Source: Aradus depressus (Eukaryota > Arthropoda > Insecta > Hemiptera > Aradidae). Taken from it: a stretch of 64,000 bases of DNA. Shown here one piece after another: positions 21,001 to 33,000 of this stretch. Under the pieces are notes generated by a model. That model did no database searches and was not told where the DNA came from. It saw only the letters and a program-made list of their open reading frames with translations. A program made the position numbers and the translations under genes. The stretch lies in contig OY759225.1 of NCBI GenBank assembly GCA_963662175.1, positions 3,793,107 to 3,857,106 of the forward strand, written 5' to 3'. Numbering within the stretch: position 1 is the stretch's first letter; every line of letters starts with the position of its first letter.

Positions 21001-24000
21001 CTGAAGGCCAAATAGAAAAATAAGGTGTGTGGCGTCCCAAAGTTTTGAACGGGAGGGGGGTTGTGGGGGGGCCTAAGTATAAATATAGAGCTAACTCATT
21101 AACTAATGGGCGAATCGTCATGAAATTTCACGTAGTATTTTTAAAAGCCAAATAGCAAAAAAAGGTGTGTGGCGTCCCAAAGTTTTGAACGGGAGGGGGG
21201 GTTGTGGGGGGGCCTAAGTATAAATATAGAGCTAACTCATTAACTAATGGGCGAATCGTCATGAAATTTCACGTAGTATTTTTAAAAGCCAAATAGGAAA
21301 ATAAGGTGTGTGGCCTCCCAAAGTTTTGAACGGGAGGGGGGTTGTGGGGGGGCCTAAGTATAAATATAGAGCTAACTCATTAACTAATGGGCGAATCGTC
21401 ATGAAATTTCACGTAGTATTTTTAAAAGCCAAATAGGAAAAAAAGGTGTGTGGCGTTCCAAAGTTTCGAACGGGAGGGGGGGTTGTGGGGGGGCCTAAGT
21501 AAAAATATAGAGCTAGCTCATTAACGGTTGGTCGAATTGTCACAAAGTTTCACATGTAGTATTCCTGAAAACCAAATAAAAAAAAAGGCGGTGTAACGGC
21601 TCAAAATTTTGTACGGGAGGGGGGGTAGTGGGGGGGGGGGCCTAAGTATAAATATGGTGCTAGCTCAATAACGGTTGGTCGTATTGTCATGGAATTTCAC
21701 ATGTAGTATTCTTAAAAGCCAAATAGAAATAAAGAGTGTATATGTCACAAAATTTTGAACGGGAGGGTGGGTTGATGGGGGCCTAAGTATAAGTATAGTG
21801 ATAAGTCATTAACGGATGATAAGATTGTCACGAAATTTCACATGTAGTATTCCTGGAGGCCAAATAAAAAAATAGGCGGTGTGACGGCTCAAAATTGTTT
21901 ACGGGAGGGGGGGTTGTGGCGGGGGGGCCTAAGTATAAATATAGTGCTAGCTCATTAACGGTTGGTCGTATTGTCATGGAATTTCACATGTAGTATTCTT
22001 AAAAGCCAAATAGAAATAAAGAGTGTATATGTCACAAAATTTTGAACGGGAGGGTGGGTTGATGGGGGCCTAAGTATAAGTATAGTGATAAGTCATTAAC
22101 GGATTATCGGATTGTCACGAAATTTGACATGAAGTATTCATAAAGGCCAAATAGAAAAATAGGGTGACGTCAAAAAATTGTGAACGGGAGGGGGGTTATG
22201 GGGGTAGGCCTAAATTTGAAGATAGTGATAGGTCATTAACGGATGATTGGATTGTCACGAAATTTCACATGTAGTATTCTTGATGGTCAAATAAAAAAAT
22301 ACACTATGTGACATTTTAAAAATTTGGGAGGGGGGGCTAAGCATAAAAATAATGCTGAATCATTGAAGGGTAATCGGATTGTCATGAATTTCACATGTAG
22401 TAGTAGTAACTATGTATTCGCTGTGGGGTTCACTGTTGCAATACATTTAATAGCTGTGATGTCCAGCGTTCCTAATATCGTACTAGCTGTGGGGTTAAAA
22501 CTGATATACAGATTCAGATATATCGGGGAAGTCCCATCCGAAGGACGACGTGCTCAAATTTATTTTTAACCTAAGTGAAATTTCAGCTACCCAGGTTTAG
22601 ATACATAACATACGACTCATTATCCAGTTCCTGACATACAAAAAGGCCCTCGATCATAGCTTAAAGCCCAATCCGAAGGACGACGTGCTCAAATTTATTT
22701 TTATCTTCCCCGATTAAAATATCTGAGCTAAGTGACTTGGCTAGATTTCTAAATGGCGATCCTGAGCTCGGTAGACTCCATATGTATGGTAAAATAAGTT
22801 ACCGTTTGGTTCCAACTAAAATTATCAAGAAAGAAATGTGGAATATAAGTGGGCTTTGGAGATGGTAGTAGGAAGTTGGCAGGAGTGTTGGGTGATGTCA
22901 CGTACCTTATGTTGAGCGGAACGTTTAAGTCTATATTAATAAAGCTGAAACGGGGTTTGTGTGTTTGTATGTTTGTTCCAGCATCACGCCCATACAGCTG
23001 GACGGATTTTTATGAAACTTCACATGTAGCATTCTTTTGAGCCCGTTTGAATAATAGGCTATGTCGCTATGTCGGGAGGGGGGTTGTGGGGGGGCCTAAG
23101 TATAAATATAGAGCTAACTCATTAACTAATGGGCGAATCGTCATGAAATTTCACGTAGTATTTTTAAAAGCCAAATAGCAAAAAAAGGTGTGTGGCGTCC
23201 CAAAGTTTTGAACGGGAGGGGGGTTGTGGGGGGGCCTAAGTATAAATATAGAGCTAACTCATTAACTAATGGGCGAATCGTCATGAAATTTCACGTAGTA
23301 TTTTTAAAAGCCAAATAGGAAAATAAGGTGTGTGGCCTCCCAAAGTTTTGAACGGGAGGGGGGTTGTGGGGGGGCCTAAGTATAAATATAGAGCTAACTC
23401 ATTAACTAATGGGCGAATCGTCATGAAATTTCACGTAGTATTTTTAAAAGCCAAATAGGAAAAAAAGGTGTGTGGCGTCCCAAAATTTTGAACAGGAGGA
23501 GGGGTTGTAGGGGGGGCCTAAGTATAAATATAGTCCTAGCTCATTAACGGTTGGTCATATTGTCACGAAATTTCACATGTAGTATTCCTGAAGGCCAAAT
23601 AGAAAAATAAAGTGTGTGGTGTCCCATAGTTTTAAACGGGAGGGGGGTTATAGGGGGACCTAAGTATATAAATAGTGCTAACTCATTAACGGTTGGTCGG
23701 ATTATCATGAAATTTCAAATGTAGTATTTTTCAAAGCCAAATAAAAATAAAAGGTGTGTGATGTCCCAAAGTTTTGAACGGGAGGAGGGTAGTGAGGGTA
23801 GGCCTAAGTATAAATATAAAGCTAGCTCATTAACGGTTGGTCGTATTGTCACGAGATTTCACTGGTAGTATTCCTGAAGGCCAAATAGAAAAAAAAGTAT
23901 GTGACGTCACACAAATGTGAACTGAAGGGGGGTTGAGGATTTTTGAACTGAGCCCACTCCACGGAACTCCCCCCTCCCCTCAGCCGAGATTGCTGAAATT

Positions 24001-27000
24001 TGACTGGTTATGTCCTAAGTGGATTTTAGTTTTAAATACGAAATTTGATGTCGATACATTCATTACATCGGCAGTTATTGGGATTTTTGAATTGAGCCCC
24101 CACCCCGGAACTCCCCCCTCCCCTCGGCTGATATCGCTGAAATTTGACTGGTTATGTCCTAAGAGTATTTTAGTTTTAAATACGAAATTTGATGTCGATA
24201 CATTCATTACATCGGCAGTTATTGGGATTTTTGAATTGAGCCCCCACCCCGGAACTCCCCCCGCCCCTCGGCCGATATCGCTGAAATTTGACTGGTTATG
24301 TCTTCCGTGAATGTTAATTTTAAATACGAAATTTGATGTTGATACATTCATTACATCGGCAGTTATTAGGATTTTTAAATTCAGATTCGCTTATCTACCC
24401 ATTCTCTTCCACCGGCTTCTATACTTCTATACTGAAACGGGGTTTGTTTGTATGTTTATACCAGCATCACGCCCAAACGGCTGGACGGATATTCATAAAA
24501 CTTCACATGTAGCATCCTTTCAAGACCGATTGAATAATAGGCTATGTGGCGCCCCAAAATTTTGAACGGGAGGGGGGGTTGTAGGGGGGGGGGGCTAAGC
24601 ATAAAAATAGTGCTAACTCATTGATTAATGGTTGAATTGTCATGAAATTTCATATGTAGTATTCTTGAAGGCCAAATAGAAAAGAAAAGTGTGCGACGTC
24701 ACAAAACTGTGAACGGGAGGGGGGTTGTGAATTTTTGAACTGAGCCCCCTCCCCGGAACTCCCCCCTCCCCTCAGCAAAGATCGCTGAAATTTGACTGGT
24801 TATGTCCTAAGTGGATTTTAGTTTTAAATACGAAATTTGATGTCGATACAATCATTACATCGGCAGTTATTAGGATTTTTGAATTGAGCCCCCACCCCGG
24901 AACTCCCCTCTCTCCTCAGCAAAGATCGCTAAAATTTGACTGGTTATGTCCTAAGTGGATTTTAGTTTTAAATACGAAATTTGATGTCGATACAATCATT
25001 ACATCGGCAGTTATTAGGATTTTTGAATTGAGCCCCCACCCCGGAACTCCCCCCTCCCCTCGGCTGATATCGCTGAAATTTGACTGGTTATGTCCTAAGA
25101 GTATTTTAGTTTTAAATACGAAATTTGATGTCGATACAATCATTACATCGGCAGTTATTAGGATTTTTGTATTGAGCCCCCACCCCGGAACTCCCCCCTC
25201 CCCTCGGCTGATATCGCTGAAATTTGACTGGTCATATCCTCCGTGAATGTTAATTTTAAATACGAAATTTGAAGTTGATACATTCATTACATCGGCAGTT
25301 ATTGGGATTTTTAAATTCAGTTTCGCTTATCTACCCATTCTCTTCCACCGGCTTCTATACTTCTATACTGAAACGGGGTTTGTTTGTATGTTTATACCAG
25401 CATCACGCCCAAACGGCTGGACGTATATTCATAAAACTTCACATGTAGCATCCTTTCAAGACTGATTGAATAATAGGCTATGTGGCGCCCCAAAATTTTG
25501 AACGGGAGGGGGGGTTGTAGGGGGGGGGGGCTAAGCATAAAAATAGTGCTAACTCATTGATTAATGGTTGAATTGTCATGAAATTTCATATGTAGTATTC
25601 TTGAAGGCCAAATAGAAAAGAAAAGTGTGCGACGTCACAAAACTGTGAACGGGAGGGGGGTTGTGAATTTTTGAACTGAGCCCCCTCCCCGGAACTCCCC
25701 CCTCCCCTCAGCAAAGATCGCTGAAATTTGACTGGTTATGTCCTAAGTGGATTTTAGTTTTAAATACGAAATTTGATGTCGATATATTCATTACATCGGC
25801 AGTTATTTGAATTTTTGAATTGAGCCCCCACCGGAACTACCCCCTCCCCTCGGCTGATATCCCTGAAATTTGACTGGTTATGTCCTAAGTGGATTTTAGT
25901 TTTAAATACGAAATTCGGAGTTGCAAGGCGCATACTATCCTAGGTGACCGGCGTTCTTAAGTAGGAACAAGCTGTGGTTCCAAGTGGTCCTAAGAACTTA
26001 CTAGCTGGGCTGCCCGCCGTTGCAAGGCATATACTACGAGTAGCTGTGTGGCCCAGCGTTCCTGAACACGAACTAGCTGTGGTGCGAAGCATTCCTAAGA
26101 ACGTAATAGCTGTTGTGCCCAGCGGTTTTAAGCACACAATAACTGTGGTGCCCAGCTGTTCCAAATGGTTTGTTTGTATGTTTATACCAGCATCACGCCC
26201 AAACGGCTGGACGGATATTTATGAAACTTCACATGTAGCATCCTTTCAAGACCGATTGAATAATAGGCTTTGCGGCGTCCCAAAATTTCGAACGGGAGGG
26301 GGTGTTGTAAGGGGGGGCTAAGCATAAAAATAGTGCTAACTCATTAATTAATGGTCGGATTGTCATGAAATTTCATGTGTAGTATTCTTGAAGGCCAAAT
26401 AGAAAAAAAAAGTGTGTGACGTCACAAAATTGTGAAAGAGGGGGGGTTGTGAATTTTTGAACTGAGCCCCCCCCCCCCCCCCCCCCCCCCAGAACTCCCC
26501 CCTTCTCTCAGCCGAGATCGCTGAAATTTGACTGGTTATGTCCTCCGTGAATGTTAATTTCAAATGAGAAATTTGATGTTGATACATTCCTTACATAGGC
26601 AGTTATTGTGATTTTAAAATTCAGATTCGCTTATCTACCCATTCTCTTCCACCGGCTTCTATACTTCTATACTGAAACGGGTATATATATGGTTTGTTTG
26701 TATGTTTGTTCCAGCATCACGCCCCAACGGCTTGACGGATATTCATGAAACTTCACATGTAGCATCTTTTCAAGACCGATTGAATAATAGGCTATGTGGC
26801 GCCCCAAAATTTCGAATGGGAGGGGGTGTTGTAAGGGGGGGCTAAGCATAAAAATAGTGTTAACTCATTAATTAATGGTCGGATTGTCATGAAATTTCAT
26901 GTGTAGTATTCTTGAAGGCCAAATAGAAAAAAAAAGTGTGTGACGTCACAAAATTGTGAAAGAGGGGGGGGTTGTGAATTTTTGAAGTGAGCCCCCCCCC

Positions 27001-30000
27001 CCCCCCCCCCGGAACTCCCCCCTCCCCTCAGCCGATATCGCTGAAATTTGACTGGTTATGGTTATGTCCTAAGTGGATTTTAGTTTTAAATACGAAATTT
27101 GATGTCGATACATTCATTACATCGGCAGTTATTGGGATTTTTGAATTGAGAATAAAACGTAATTACAACTCTTACAGTTTCGTTTTATTCAGTTTTTAGT
27201 GCGTGTTATCAGTTTTTAGTGCGTTTTATTTTCTTGATTGTTTTTAAATCTTCGCTTCTGGCAAATTCCTCGATTTATCTTTGGTTGTCATCTTTGTCAT
27301 TTACTTACTGTTTCGTTTTATTCAGTTTTTACATATCTACATCTATATAATAAAAATGATTGGCTAAATTTTGCACGGGAGGGGGGGTTGTGGAGGTAGG
27401 CCTTAGTATAAAGATACCGGTAACTCATTAACTAATAGTCGGATTGTCATGGAATTTCACATGTAGTATTCTAAAAAGCCAAATTTAAAAAAAGGATGTG
27501 TGAAGTCTCAAAATTTGAAAGGGGGGGCTAGGCCTAATATAAAGATAGTGATAGGTCTTTAACGGATGATCCGATTGACATGGAATTTCACATGTAGTAT
27601 TCTAAAAAGCCAAATTGAAAAATACGCTACGTGACATCTCAAAATTTTGAACAGGAGGGGGGGTTATATGGGGGGGGGGGGGCCTAAGTATAAATATATT
27701 CCTAGCTCATTAACAGTTGTTCGGATTGTCACGAAATTTGACATGTAGTATTCTTAAAGGCCAAATTGAAAAATACGGTACGTGACATCTCAAAATTTTG
27801 AACGGGAGGGGGGGTTGTGGGGGTAGGCGTAAATATAAAGATACTGATAGGTCATTAACAGATGATCGGATTGTCATGGAATTTCACATGTGGTATTCTT
27901 AAAGCCCGAATTAAAAAATAGGGTGTGTGGCATCTCAACATTTTGAAAGGGAGGGGGGTTTTGGGGGTAGGCCTTAGCATAAAATAGTTGTAGCTCATTA
28001 ACGAATGGTCGGATTGTCATGGAATTTCACATGTAGTATTATTAAAAGACAAAAACAAAAAAAGGATATGTGACGTCTCAAATTGTCAACGGGAGGGGGG
28101 TATGGGGGGGCAAGCATATACCTAAATAGTAGTTTCAAAAGCAATATTTAAAAATTGGCTGTGACTCTTTTGGACGGGAGGGGCGGGGGTCCATTAATGC
28201 TGAATGATTCTCACATGGAGCTTTCTTAAAGATGGGAAATAGCCCTAATTTTAATAGGGTGGGTTTCCTTAGCATGTATTACCCTGAAGATGCACCGTTG
28301 CACTGTAAATAATAGCTCTCACCAGCGTTCTTAAGCACAAAATACCTAGGGCATCCGCTGTTGGAAGGCACATACTAGCTGCGGTGCCCTGCGTTCCTAA
28401 CTACGTACTATCTGTGTTGCCCAGCGGTCCTAAGAACTTAATAGCTGGTTGCACGGAGTTGCAAGGCGCATACTATCTAAGGTGCCCGGTGTTCTTAAGT
28501 AGGAACTTGCTGTGGTTCCAAGTAAAAAAAATAAATTAAAAAAAAATCCAGTCCAATAGCTTTTGACAGAACGACGTCTGTTGGGTCAGCTACCCGGATA
28601 TCTGAATCCTACACAAAAATTGAAATAAAAATGTTTTTCGAAAAAAGTCGGGCTAAATACCATTCTTCAAATTTCCTGCTTTTTAACGGTTTATAGATTT
28701 ACTATTTGTTAAAACTGATAGACAGATTAAGATATATCGGGAAAGTCCCATCCGAAGGACGAGGTGCTCAAGGTTTTTCGAACCTAAGTGAAATTTTAGC
28801 TACCTAGGTTTAGTTACATAACATACGACTCATTATCGAGCACCTGACATACAAAAAGGCCCTCAATCATAGCTTGGAGTCCAATCCGAAGGACGACGTG
28901 CTCAAGTTATTTTTAACGTAAATGTAATTTCAACTACCCAGATTTAGATACATAACATACGACTCATTATCGAGTACCTGACATACAAAAAGGCCCTCGA
29001 TCATAGCTTAAAGCCCAATCCGAAGGACGACGTGCTCAAATTTATTTTTAACTTCCCGATTAAAACATCTGACCTAAGTGACTTGGCTAGATTTCTAAAT
29101 GGCGATCCTGAGCTCGGTAGACTCCATTCTTCACATTTCTAGCTTTTAAACGGTTTTTAGATTTAAAATATTGTACCTTTTTCATGAAACATTTCACAAT
29201 TAAAATCTGAGGCCATGAGATGAACAAACTGTGAGAGGAGTGTTGGGTGATGTCACGTAGTGTTGGGTGATGTCACGTAGTGTTGGGTGATGTCACGCAC
29301 CCTATGTTGAGCAGAACGTTTAAGGATGCCAGGAAATTTGCTAATTCAATGTTTTATTTAACGTTTTTGTGAACTTTTGTTTGTTTAAACACGTACGTTT
29401 TAATCAACCTGGTGGTCACAAGCGTTCTCAAGTACGCACTGGCTAGAACGTCCACTGATGCTAAGTATTCACTAGCTGTGGTTTCCGCCGTTGAATGGCG
29501 CGTACTAGCCATGGTGCCCAGGGGTCCTAAAAACTTACTAGCTGGGATGTCTGCCGTTGAAGGACTATAAGCGTTATTCCGTATGAATAATTGAAAATTA
29601 TAACATCATGAATGTACTATTGAAGAATTGAAATGGATTAGAACGAAAGATATTAGGAGAAAAGTCAAAGTTCCCCGGGCAACGCCGGGTATTACTGCTA
29701 GTGATATAAATATATATGTGTTTTGTTATTAGGAACTTAAGGTAAACTTGCCTGCAAAGTCTCCACAAGAGGCAGTCTCAACAGAGAAAAAAACGATTCA
29801 AGTTCACCCTCAAACATACCAGGTAATATTTTATACATTATATTTGTCTGATTTGTTAAAATATATTTTTAAAATTTTTAAATTTCAGGAAGAAAAAGCG
29901 AAAAATCAAAACATTAATAACGCTGACTTTGACTTAATGAAAAATCCGAGTTATGACAAATTATCACGCGAGGTATATCATTTTTAGTAGAGAAACAAAT

Positions 30001-33000
30001 TGCAAAATTTTGTTTAAATACATTAATAGTTTTTATGCATTTTTCAACAGATATTGGGAAAAGAAAACAAAATACTAGGTCAAATTTTGAAAGAAAATGA
30101 TTCAGAAATTACGATATGTGAAGATGTAAACAACAATTATAATTACTGTGATGAGGTATAATATTGTCTAAATATATAATGCAAATTTAAGGGAATTAGG
30201 TCAATAATCCGAAAACTATTTATATACTTTTGCGATAGTGATTACCATCTAAAGAGCTGTGGACTGGTCTTCTTGGGGAGCCAAACATACATTGTTATGA
30301 TCACCACGTTCTCAGCCATCTTTAAGGGAGGACAGAGACTCCTAGCACTTAGCGCTGATCCCGGTGTGCCATGTTCTCCAGCATCCCTAGATCCCGGACT
30401 TCGGTCCCAGTTACCACAGTCACATACTAGAATACCAACCTCAGTTAATAGCTGCCATCCACGTGTTAGACCAGAATACCCAATAACTCCGCCCAGAGGC
30501 CCAGGACATCAAAGCCTAGGTTTTCCTAACGAACTGTCCCTACCGTTCTCTCTCCATTCCATTGCCGATCGGGTTTTCCAGCCAATACAGAGGAAAGAAG
30601 GTTCCCTTACCTACGGGCGCTAAACATACAGAATCCGACGGGGTGGGGATGTCTAGGAATATAAAAAATATAAGCAAATACTCCAAATCACGGTATATTT
30701 TATTAGCTATCAAAGATATATTTTAATATTAAAAAAAGAACAAACTACAAAAAACAAAAAAATATGTTATTATTTAATATATATATAAAACCAATAACAT
30801 TATATTATTTTAATTATATTAAAGTACAAGCATTTTTTAAAAATTCGAATGATCTCTCAGTTAATTTCACAATAACTATATCTGCTTTAGGAGGAATTCC
30901 GATTCTATATTTAAAATCTATGGTCACAGGGTGAGTATTGTGATGATCTCCCAAGCCATCTGCGCACTGTGAAGAAGTTGGGAGCTCAGAACTCTAATAC
31001 TTTCGGAATTATAAAGATGTGGGTTTCTTGGTATCTCGTAAAATTGTGTATGTTCTCGGTTAAATCAACTTAATCTACTTCTTTGAGGAATCATCCATGA
31101 GATAACTGCATTTAACCATATATTCACTGCGGGAGACTATTGCAAGTGAAAAGGGCGTTTTCGGGTTAAATCAACTTTAGAGAGGCATAAATACTCAAGA
31201 GTATTTGAAAAAATATGGTTAATAATTAGGTAAGTGGTGTGGAATGATTAGGTAACTAAGGGAAAATCCAAGAAAAGATTAACAATATTCATTTTCATTC
31301 TCCTATAGATTTAGAAGGTATATGAATAATAATGATGCGCACATAATTTATTTATTCCAAAAACTGGATTTACACGATTAATGCAAATGTAAAAAAATGC
31401 TGCCCTGAAAAGTTACAAATTTAGACTTACCAATTTATTTCCTGTGACCACAGAAATAATCAGTAATTATAACATGTAGGATGTTCATGATAATAATGAT
31501 ATAATCTCTTGGATTTCAGAAACACAATTGCAGTGGAAGAAGGAATAAGGAGAGTAAAAAATATAAGAAATCATCAGAATACAAGAACCTTTTTCAGTTT
31601 ATGAAGATGGAATATGCAGATCCACTTTATTGCGTACAGAAATACAAGAAAGTTATTGAGAATAGGTACGCATTTAATTTAATTTTTTCAAACACATAAA
31701 TTATTTACAATTTGGTAAAAGGCGCTGCTCCAAAGCTGAGAATAGCACCCAAAATAAGGGAATATTAATAATGCAAGATATCATCATCCTGCTCTTCATT
31801 TCAACATCCTGTTCATCATTCTGAGGTTCTTCATCTTCAGATCCACCAAATCCGAACCATCCTGAGCTAGACTTCTTGCCTTCTTCTTCTACTTCTTCTT
31901 CACCTTGGTCACTAGCCCCAAATCCAAACCAGCCAAGTAGTCCCTCTTCATCTGTTTCCGTTGCTTCTTCCTTGCCTCCTAGCCCCATCCAAGATAAGAT
32001 TCACTCTCCTCAATCATCCTGACGCTCTTCTGGTTCTTCTGCTTCTTGATTCTCTTCGTCATCTTTCTCCTCATCCAATTCTTCCTCTTCATGCTCATCG
32101 TGTTCTTCCTCATGAGACATTCAACATAAACAACAATAGCAAATATTGATTAGACAATATCATTGAGACAATATCAATACAATTATTGTATCAGTAGCCG
32201 ATCAACACATAAATTATTTACAATTTGGTAAAAGGCGCTGCTCCAAAACTGAGAATAGCGCCCAAATAAGAGAATATTAATAATGAAATATATAAAGAAT
32301 ATTCAGACTTTTTTTAAAGTAAAACTTCTGAAGTATTGTTATTCAATTTGCTTGCCTTTTCGAAGTGTTGTTTATACAATTTTCTACTGAGCCAAGAAGG
32401 TTTACTGCTAACTGTATCCTTTCTATAAGTTGAAGAAAACAATTTACAGATGTCAAAAATTTCAGAAATTGAGGCAAATATGAACATTTTGGTAGGAAAA
32501 ACATCTATCTCAAGTATAAGTGTTATAAAATGATGATATGGACGTTAGCATATTGTTGGAAAGCTAAGGAATGTAGAAAGAGTAATAGTTCGTGTTTTGG
32601 ATTCAAAATGACGTTGGATTAGATTCCATTGTCCGAAATGTTCCAATGATGATTGGATGCATTTAATTGCACTAATATCAATGAAAATATTGTAAATAAA
32701 GTATCTTAAAGATGGGAAAAGAAAGAGAGAAATGTCTTAAAAGAGAAAGAGTGAAAATGAGAAGCGTCTTACAGAGAGAGAATTGTCTTTAAGATTTATA
32801 TTAGGTCAATTAAATTCATTCAATGATCATTGGAAAATTTATACTGAATCAGACCCCTGAAAATAAATAAATCCTTTTTCCTCAAAACTGGTCAAAAAAA
32901 TGATATATCTAGTTGTTTCTCTGGAATGATTTCAAATTTTGATTAGATTTAATTTCTTCTCCAGCTATTTGAAGTGTAGGGAAAGTTTTGTAATTAGAAA

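Larger units (their letters stand above)
18633..29701 (+). mobile_element. Helitron, ~11.07 kb, non-coding, with tandem arrays
   Basis: The 5' end is TTAA|TCTATATAAATAAAGCTG, the TC start after a host A. The 3' end is a hairpin CCCCGGGCAACGCCGGG followed 8 bp later by CTAG at 29698-29701 and host T, the canonical Helitron terminus. No Rep/helicase reading frame is visible, so it is non-autonomous. In order, its interior holds: a ~142-bp G-rich array; a SINE-like module; a second Helitron-type 5' sequence at 22930; a second G-rich array; 144-bp repeats; four more copies of the GGTTTGTTTGTATGTTT head; a third array; and a tail with repeats of ~35 bp. It occupies 11.07 of 13.2 kb of CCDC177 intron 5 and ends 31 bp before exon 6. 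Confidence 0.82.

Noticed and set aside
18780..23930. CRISPR-like array of direct repeats
   Set aside because: Units are adjacent, G-rich and ~142 bp with no unique spacers, in a eukaryotic Helitron.
23933..25287. Repetitive 120-125-aa frames on both strands
   Set aside because: They are products of a 144-bp tandem repeat and have no gene-like structure.
29748..29987. Single-exon 79-aa gene
   Set aside because: It reads through intron 6 of CCDC177; the real coding parts are exons 29733-29822 and 29889-29972.
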